64,000 bases of DNA from Pseudofulvibacter geojedonensis (GTDB taxonomy: Bacteria; Bacteroidota; Bacteroidia; Flavobacteriales; Flavobacteriaceae): positions 248,001 through 312,000 of the forward strand of contig NZ_JBHTJM010000002.1 of the NCBI RefSeq assembly GCF_042675745.1, in the 5' to 3' direction. Shown here in pieces: positions 60,028 through 64,000 of this stretch. Under the pieces are notes generated by a model. That model ran no database searches. It was not told the origin of the DNA and saw only the letters and a list, made by a program, of their open reading frames with translations. A program made the position numbers and the translations under genes. The stretch's first letter is position 1, and each line of letters begins with the position of its first letter.

Positions 60028-61055
60028 ATTATAAAGTATACATAGAGCGTTGTATTCAATTAGCTAAGAACGGAATAGGGTCTACCTATCCCAACCCTTT
60101 AGTTGGTTCTGTTATTGTTCATAACCATAAAATTATTGGAGAAGGTTGGCACCAGCAAGCTGGATTGCCACATGCAGAAGTGAATGCTATTAATTCTGTT
60201 AAAAACAAAGAATTACTTCAAGAAGCTACTATATATGTTTCTTTAGAACCTTGTAGCCATTTTGGAAAAACTCCTCCTTGTGCCAATTTAATTATCGAAC
60301 ACAAAATACCGAAAATTGTAATAGGCTGTGTAGATAGTTTTTCTGAAGTAGCTGGAAGAGGAATTGAAAAGTTAAAAAATGCTGGCTGTGAAGTAATTGT
60401 AGGCGTATTAGAACCTGAATGCTTAAGTTTAAACAAACGATTCTTTACATATCATAACAAAAAAAGACCTTATATATTTTTGAAGTGGGCACAAAGTAAT
60501 GATGGTTATATTGCTCCAGAAAACAATACAAAAATCACCTGGATATCTAATTCGTTTTCCAAGCAACTGGTACATAAATTACGCTCCGAAGAACAAGGCA
60601 TTTTAGTAGGCACCAATACTGCTTTAACAGACAACCCAAAATTAAATACTAGAGAATGGTTTGGTAAATCGCCTACAAGGATTGTTATTGATAAGAGTTT
60701 AAAAATTACTAACTCTTATAGTTTATTAGATGGCTCTGTTAAAACAATAGTATTCACCGAAAAAGAAAAAAAATCCAATTTCAATGTTGTTTACGAAAAA
60801 ATAGATTTTACTAAGGCTATAGCTCAACAAATATGTAACGTGTTATATCAACACCAATTACAATCTGTTATAATTGAAGGAGGCACTAAAACACTACAAA
60901 CTTTTATAGACGAAAACCTTTGGGATGAAGCCTTTGTTTTTGAAGGTAACAATTCGTTTAAAAAAGGAATTAAAGCTCCTATACTTCCTGAAAGTACACT
61001 ACATAGCACTAAAAAAAATTCAACCGACAACTTGAAAATATTCTCTAATGATTAA
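60024..61055 (+). CDS. ribD: RibD: riboflavin deaminase/reductase, apparent ATA start
   Basis: Bifunctional diaminohydroxyphosphoribosylaminopyrimidine deaminase / 5-amino-6-ribosylamino-uracil reductase of riboflavin synthesis. The deaminase zinc motif is present (PHAEVNAIN and PCSHFGKTPPC). The reductase is a DHFR-like domain (LKWAQSNDGYIAP, GTNTALTDNPKLNTR, IIEGGTKTLQTFI). Conserved coding extends upstream of the first TTG (60165) through YIERCIQLAKNG and TYPNPLVGSVIV, but no ATG, GTG or TTG occurs there. The codon at 60024 is ATA, overlapping the upstream stop as ATAA, and falls where relatives have Met. Length from there is 343 residues. Confidence 0.9.
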   Translation: MNYKVYIERCIQLAKNGIGSTYPNPLVGSVIVHNHKIIGEGWHQQAGLPHAEVNAINSVKNKELLQEATIYVSLEPCSHFGKTPPCANLIIEHKIPKIVIGCVDSFSEVAGRGIEKLKNAGCEVIVGVLEPECLSLNKRFFTYHNKKRPYIFLKWAQSNDGYIAPENNTKITWISNSFSKQLVHKLRSEEQGILVGTNTALTDNPKLNTREWFGKSPTRIVIDKSLKITNSYSLLDGSVKTIVFTEKEKKSNFNVVYEKIDFTKAIAQQICNVLYQHQLQSVIIEGGTKTLQTFIDENLWDEAFVFEGNNSFKKGIKAPILPESTLHSTKKNSTDNLKIFSND

Positions 61056-61659
61056 AAACCTACTATTTGATTTTGGCGATGTATTCATCAACCTTGACAA
61101 ACAAGGTGCTATGCAAAATGCCTTAGAATTATTTGGAATAAAAGAGTTTTCTAAAGATATGATTCGTATTAACGAACAATACGAAATAGGTGCTATTAGC
61201 TCAGAAAAATTTCTTGAGTTTTATGAAAGTAAATTCCCTAAACTCTCTAGAAAAGAAATTATTAATGCTTGGAACTATATTTTAAAAGATTTTCCTATAC
61301 ATCGTTTAGCTTTTATTCAACAAGCATCTAAAAAATATCGTTGCTTTTTATTGAGTAACACTAATGAAATACATATTGATTGGATTAAAAATGATTGGGG
61401 AATAGAATTATACAACGATTTTAAATCTTGTTTCGAACAATTTTACTTATCACATGAAATTGGATTTAGAAAACCCAACAAAGATATCTATGAGTTCGTT
61501 TTACATGAAAACAAACTTAACGCATCTGAAACCTTGTTTATAGACGATACAAAAGAAAATACCGATGCTGCAAAAAAAATAGGTTTTAACATTTGGAACA
61601 ACGATCCTTATAAACAAGATGTAGTAAATTTATTCAGTATTAAAAAAGAACTGTTTTAA
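61048..61659 (+). CDS. HAD-family hydrolase (YihX-like phosphatase)
   Basis: A 203-residue haloacid dehalogenase-superfamily phosphatase. Motif I is LLFDFGDVFINLD (nucleophile Asp), motif II FLLSNTNE, motif III K in ISFRKPN-like GFRKPNKDIYEFV, motif IV ETLFIDDTKENTDAAKKIGF. The second position of DxD is Gly, seen in several HAD phosphatases. It overlaps ribD by 8 nt (ATGATTAA) and so may dephosphorylate the RibD product, as an unassigned HAD phosphatase does in riboflavin synthesis; this is inference from context. Confidence 0.88.
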   Translation: MIKNLLFDFGDVFINLDKQGAMQNALELFGIKEFSKDMIRINEQYEIGAISSEKFLEFYESKFPKLSRKEIINAWNYILKDFPIHRLAFIQQASKKYRCFLLSNTNEIHIDWIKNDWGIELYNDFKSCFEQFYLSHEIGFRKPNKDIYEFVLHENKLNASETLFIDDTKENTDAAKKIGFNIWNNDPYKQDVVNLFSIKKELF

Positions 61660-62511
61660 ATGATTTATTTAATTCTTTGCGTTATATTTTCTAGTGCGAT
61701 TTATATCGTTTTCAAACTTTTTGAACGTTATAAAATTAACATCCTGCAGGGAATTATAGTTAACTATTTTGTTGCTTTTACCATTGGCATATCAACAAGT
61801 AACACTCATTTTTATCTATCTGAAATACCAGATAAACCCTGGTTTTTTGGCGCTTTATTTTTAGCTTTTATGTTTATTAGTGTTTTTAATGTTATGGGAA
61901 TTACTTCTCAAAAAAACGGAGTAAGTGTTGCTGCAATTGCTGGCAAAATGGCTGTTGTTATTCCTATTATTGCTGGTGTTATCCTCTATAACGAAAAATT
62001 AAACTCTTTAAAAATAATCGGTATTGTTTTAGCGTTACTTGCCGTTTACTTTACCACTCAAAAAAATAACGAGTCTACGCTTAACACCAAACCTAGTATT
62101 ATTCCTCCTGTACTACTATTTATTGGAGCTGGTATAATTGACACAAGCTTAAAATACATTCAAACCAATTATGTACCTTCTAACGACACCGCTTTATTTT
62201 CTGGAATTCTATTTGGACTTGCTGGACTTATTGGTGTTGTTTTCTTTTTATTTAAACCTAAACCTATTACTCTTAATAATGTATTAGGCGGTATGGTATT
62301 AGGAATTGTTAACTACTATTCTATTTATTATTTATTGAAAGCTTTAGAAACAGACGGAATGCAGAGTTCAGAATTTTTCTCAATTAATAACGTTGCTATA
62401 GTAATGCTAAGCACTTTATTAGGAGTCTTGTTTTTTAAAGAGAAACTCAACACAAAAAACAAACTAGGAGTTTTTATTGCAATAATTTCTATACTTTTGA
62501 TCTCTCTTTAA
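61660..62511 (+). CDS. EamA/DMT-superfamily transporter
   Basis: A 283-residue membrane protein with about ten hydrophobic segments, and two EamA-like halves (first VAAIAGKMAVVIPIIAGVI, second MQSSEFFSINNVAIVMLSTLLGVLFF). It begins immediately after the HAD gene stop. Substrate unknown; a riboflavin link is only positional. Confidence 0.9.
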   Translation: MIYLILCVIFSSAIYIVFKLFERYKINILQGIIVNYFVAFTIGISTSNTHFYLSEIPDKPWFFGALFLAFMFISVFNVMGITSQKNGVSVAAIAGKMAVVIPIIAGVILYNEKLNSLKIIGIVLALLAVYFTTQKNNESTLNTKPSIIPPVLLFIGAGIIDTSLKYIQTNYVPSNDTALFSGILFGLAGLIGVVFFLFKPKPITLNNVLGGMVLGIVNYYSIYYLLKALETDGMQSSEFFSINNVAIVMLSTLLGVLFFKEKLNTKNKLGVFIAIISILLISL

Positions 62512-62519
62512 TTTACGCA

Positions 62520-63134
62520 TTGAAAGTAAAAGATACATACAAAACAATTGAAAAACCATTTAAAGGAGAACTCTTTAAAGATCGTGGAAGTAAATTTTAC
62601 GGATATGCTTATCCTATTCAATCTGAAGAAGACGTAAAACCTTTAGTAGAACAATTAAAGAAAGAGCATTATAACGCAAGACATTGGTGTTACGCATGGC
62701 AATTGGGTACTTCAAAAATTAGATACAGAGCTAATGACGATGGTGAACCAAGCAACTCTGCTGGACCTCCTATTTACGGACAAATACAAGCCTTTGATGT
62801 AACTAATGTACTAGTTGTTGTAGTTAGGTATTTTGGAGGAACTAAATTAGGAGTTGGCGGACTAATGAATGCCAACAAAACAGCTTCTAAATCTGTATTG
62901 GAAATAGCAGATATTATAGAAAAAACCATCGACAGAGTTTTTCATATTTCGTTTGAGTATAAAGATATGAACAAAGTAATGCGAATTATAAAAGAGCAAA
63001 ATTTAACTATTAGTCACCAGAAGTTAGAACTTAAATGCGAATATACTTTACCCGTAAGAATGAAAGATGCAGATAAAATCTACGAAATTTTTGATAATTT
63101 TTACGGAGTTGAAATAAAAGAATTAGAAAGTTAA
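62520..63134 (+). CDS. yigZ: YigZ family (IMPACT) protein
   Basis: A 204-residue protein with the N-terminal IMPACT/UPF0029 domain (RGSKFYGYAYPI, HYNARHWCYAWQLG, RANDDGEPSNSAGPPIYGQI, VVVVRYFGGTKLGVGGL) and a C-terminal DUF1949-like ferredoxin fold. The start is TTG at 62520; no ATG fits the conserved N terminus. The function is uncertain; relatives modulate Gcn2 in eukaryotes. Convergent 4-nt overlap with the thioesterase gene. Confidence 0.93.
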   Translation: MKVKDTYKTIEKPFKGELFKDRGSKFYGYAYPIQSEEDVKPLVEQLKKEHYNARHWCYAWQLGTSKIRYRANDDGEPSNSAGPPIYGQIQAFDVTNVLVVVVRYFGGTKLGVGGLMNANKTASKSVLEIADIIEKTIDRVFHISFEYKDMNKVMRIIKEQNLTISHQKLELKCEYTLPVRMKDADKIYEIFDNFYGVEIKELES

Positions 63135-63535
63135 ATTTCTAACTTTTCTAAAATAAAGTTTGGACACGTTATAGGCTTTTTTGTTTCCATATTTACAAAC
63201 ACCAAAGTAGTTTCTGCTGTAGATATTAAGCTATCCGTTTCATCATACACTTCGTAATCAAAAATAATTTTAACTGTAGGTTTTTCTCTGAGCCTCGTTT
63301 TTATTGTTAATAACTCATCATATTTTGCAGGCTTTTTATAATTAATATTTAGGTTTACTACTGGCAACATCACTCCTTTCTCTTCCATTCTCTTGTAAGA
63401 AATCCCTAATTCTCTTAACCACTCTACTCTACCTACCTCAAAATACTCGGCAAAGCTTCCGTGATAAACTACTCCCATCTGGTCCGTTTCTCCATAACGC
63501 ACTCTTATCTTAGTTATATTCGGTCTAAATTCCAT
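63131..63535 (-). CDS. Acyl-CoA thioesterase (4HBT hot-dog fold, YbgC type)
   Basis: A 134-residue hot-dog protein. The 4HBT signature is YGETDQMGVVYHGSFAEYFEVGRVEWLRELG, with the catalytic Asp in TDQMG. Probably hydrolyses short-chain acyl-CoA; the substrate is unknown. Its 3' end overlaps yigZ by 4 nt in a convergent arrangement. Confidence 0.92.
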   Translation of the reverse strand: MEFRPNITKIRVRYGETDQMGVVYHGSFAEYFEVGRVEWLRELGISYKRMEEKGVMLPVVNLNINYKKPAKYDELLTIKTRLREKPTVKIIFDYEVYDETDSLISTAETTLVFVNMETKKPITCPNFILEKLEI

Positions 63536-63804
63536 TACTTATTAAAATTTAACATACTATGTATCTATAAAAACACTAAATTTAAAAACATTATTATGGG
63601 ATTCTAATTACAGAAACGATAAAATATATTTTTATTAACATATGTTACATCAGTATGAGAAAAAAAAATTAAAAATTCAATAGGCATCACGTTTTTTTTT
63701 TCATTTTTTTGTTCACATATTTGTCGTCCCCAAAAACCTTAAAGAGTCACTCTCTATAAAGTTTAACAACCAATAATTAAATAAAAACATTAAGACTATT
63801 TTAC
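63536..63804. other. dnaA upstream region
   Basis: About 270 nt between the divergent thioesterase and dnaA genes. It contains long T tracts (63691-63711) and a degenerate -7 box CATATTTG at 63716-63723. I looked for DnaA boxes (TTATnCACA) and saw no clear cluster, so I do not call an origin. Confidence 0.45.
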
Positions 63805-64000
63805 ATGAGTAAAACTGCGCTATCAGTTTGGAAAAATTGTTTGTCTTTTATCGAGGACAATATACAGCCGCAAGCTTATAAAACTTGGTTTGAACCTATT
63901 CAACCAGTTAAGCTTACTGACAACGCATTGAGTATTCAAGTACCTAGTAAGTTCTTCTATGAATGGCTAGAAGAACACTACGTAAAATTATTAAAAGTAG
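63805..64000 (+). CDS. dnaA: Chromosomal replication initiator DnaA (5' part, cut by window end)
   Basis: The first 65 codons of DnaA: domain I begins MSKTALSVWKNCLSFIEDNI, with the WKNCL..I and TWFEPI blocks and SKFFYEWLEEHYVKLL, which mediate self-interaction and helicase loading. The rest lies beyond the window. The ATG at 63805 has no competing start. Confidence 0.95.
   Translation, partial: MSKTALSVWKNCLSFIEDNIQPQAYKTWFEPIQPVKLTDNALSIQVPSKFFYEWLEEHYVKLLKV

Noticed and set aside
63536..63804. Replication origin upstream of dnaA
   Set aside because: T tracts are present, but I saw no cluster of DnaA boxes and no AT-rich unwinding repeats beyond the genome background.

Overview
This window is a low-GC, gene-dense stretch of bacterial chromosome from the Bacteroidota, almost certainly a marine-type member of the Flavobacteriaceae (Tenacibaculum- or Polaribacter-like; the genus is inference). 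The evidence is: type IX secretion (T9SS) C-terminal sorting domains on four large secreted proteins, flavobacterial families (DUF5686, DUF4835, DUF3857, YtxJ, Kir channel), promoters of the TAnnTTTG type, almost no Shine-Dalgarno sequences, and the conserved order bamD-rpoZ-coaBC-DUF4835-recN. The window ends inside dnaA. I see no tRNA, rRNA, CRISPR array, prophage or insertion sequence. Most of the DNA is chromosomal housekeeping.

Layout. 0-6.3 kb: fumarylacetoacetase, an unknown lipoprotein, a bacilliredoxin-like YtxJ and the ClpB disaggregase. 6.3-11.5 kb: a 1672-residue T9SS cargo protein followed at 2 nt by a previously unlisted 40-codon membrane peptide and a strong terminator. 11.9-25.6 kb (mostly +): smpB, a DUF5686 outer-membrane protein, pcm (minus), an oxidoreductase, a 3-hydroxyacyl-CoA dehydrogenase, DUF1015, YggS, an exonuclease/GIY-YIG fusion, a DUF3857 transglutaminase, a voltage-gated-type K+ channel, a membrane-anchored MepA-like protein and miaA. 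25.6-42.5 kb (minus): the RprXY two-component pair, coaE, a YbbR protein, a glycosyltransferase, two T9SS cargo proteins, fabI, the recN/DUF4835/coaBC/rpoZ/bamD operon, a Kir channel, and dapA with DUF6913. 42.5-47.9 kb (+): a 5'-nucleotidase split into two exported proteins, a YafK/DpaA-like L,D-transpeptidase-fold enzyme, a Bax-inhibitor-1 gene split into two overlapping frames, a DoxX protein and a pair of unknown lipoproteins. 48-59.5 kb (minus): a 1023-residue T9SS cargo protein, an SF1 helicase with a nuclease-like C terminus overlapping ligA, a lipoprotein, and the GNAT/prmC/LOG set. 59.5-64 kb (+): an LEA-2 lipoprotein, ribD, a HAD phosphatase, an EamA transporter, yigZ, a convergent thioesterase, and dnaA.

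Recurring themes are (1) translational coupling by 4-nt or 8-nt stop/start overlaps (ATGA, ATGnnTAA); (2) TAnnTTTG promoter boxes, a few so close to the start codon that the mRNA would be almost leaderless; (3) envelope biology: secretion cargo, lipoproteins and peptidoglycan-type hydrolases.

The observations most worth a second look are ribD, whose only sensible start is an ATA codon in an ATAA overlap; the split Bax-inhibitor-1 gene; the coupled 40-codon peptide after the largest T9SS gene; the 5'-nucleotidase whose halves carry different export signals; the cryptic MepA-like membrane protein; and the SF1 helicase-nuclease coupled to ligA. I found no convincing evidence of a wholly new multi-gene defence or mobile system.
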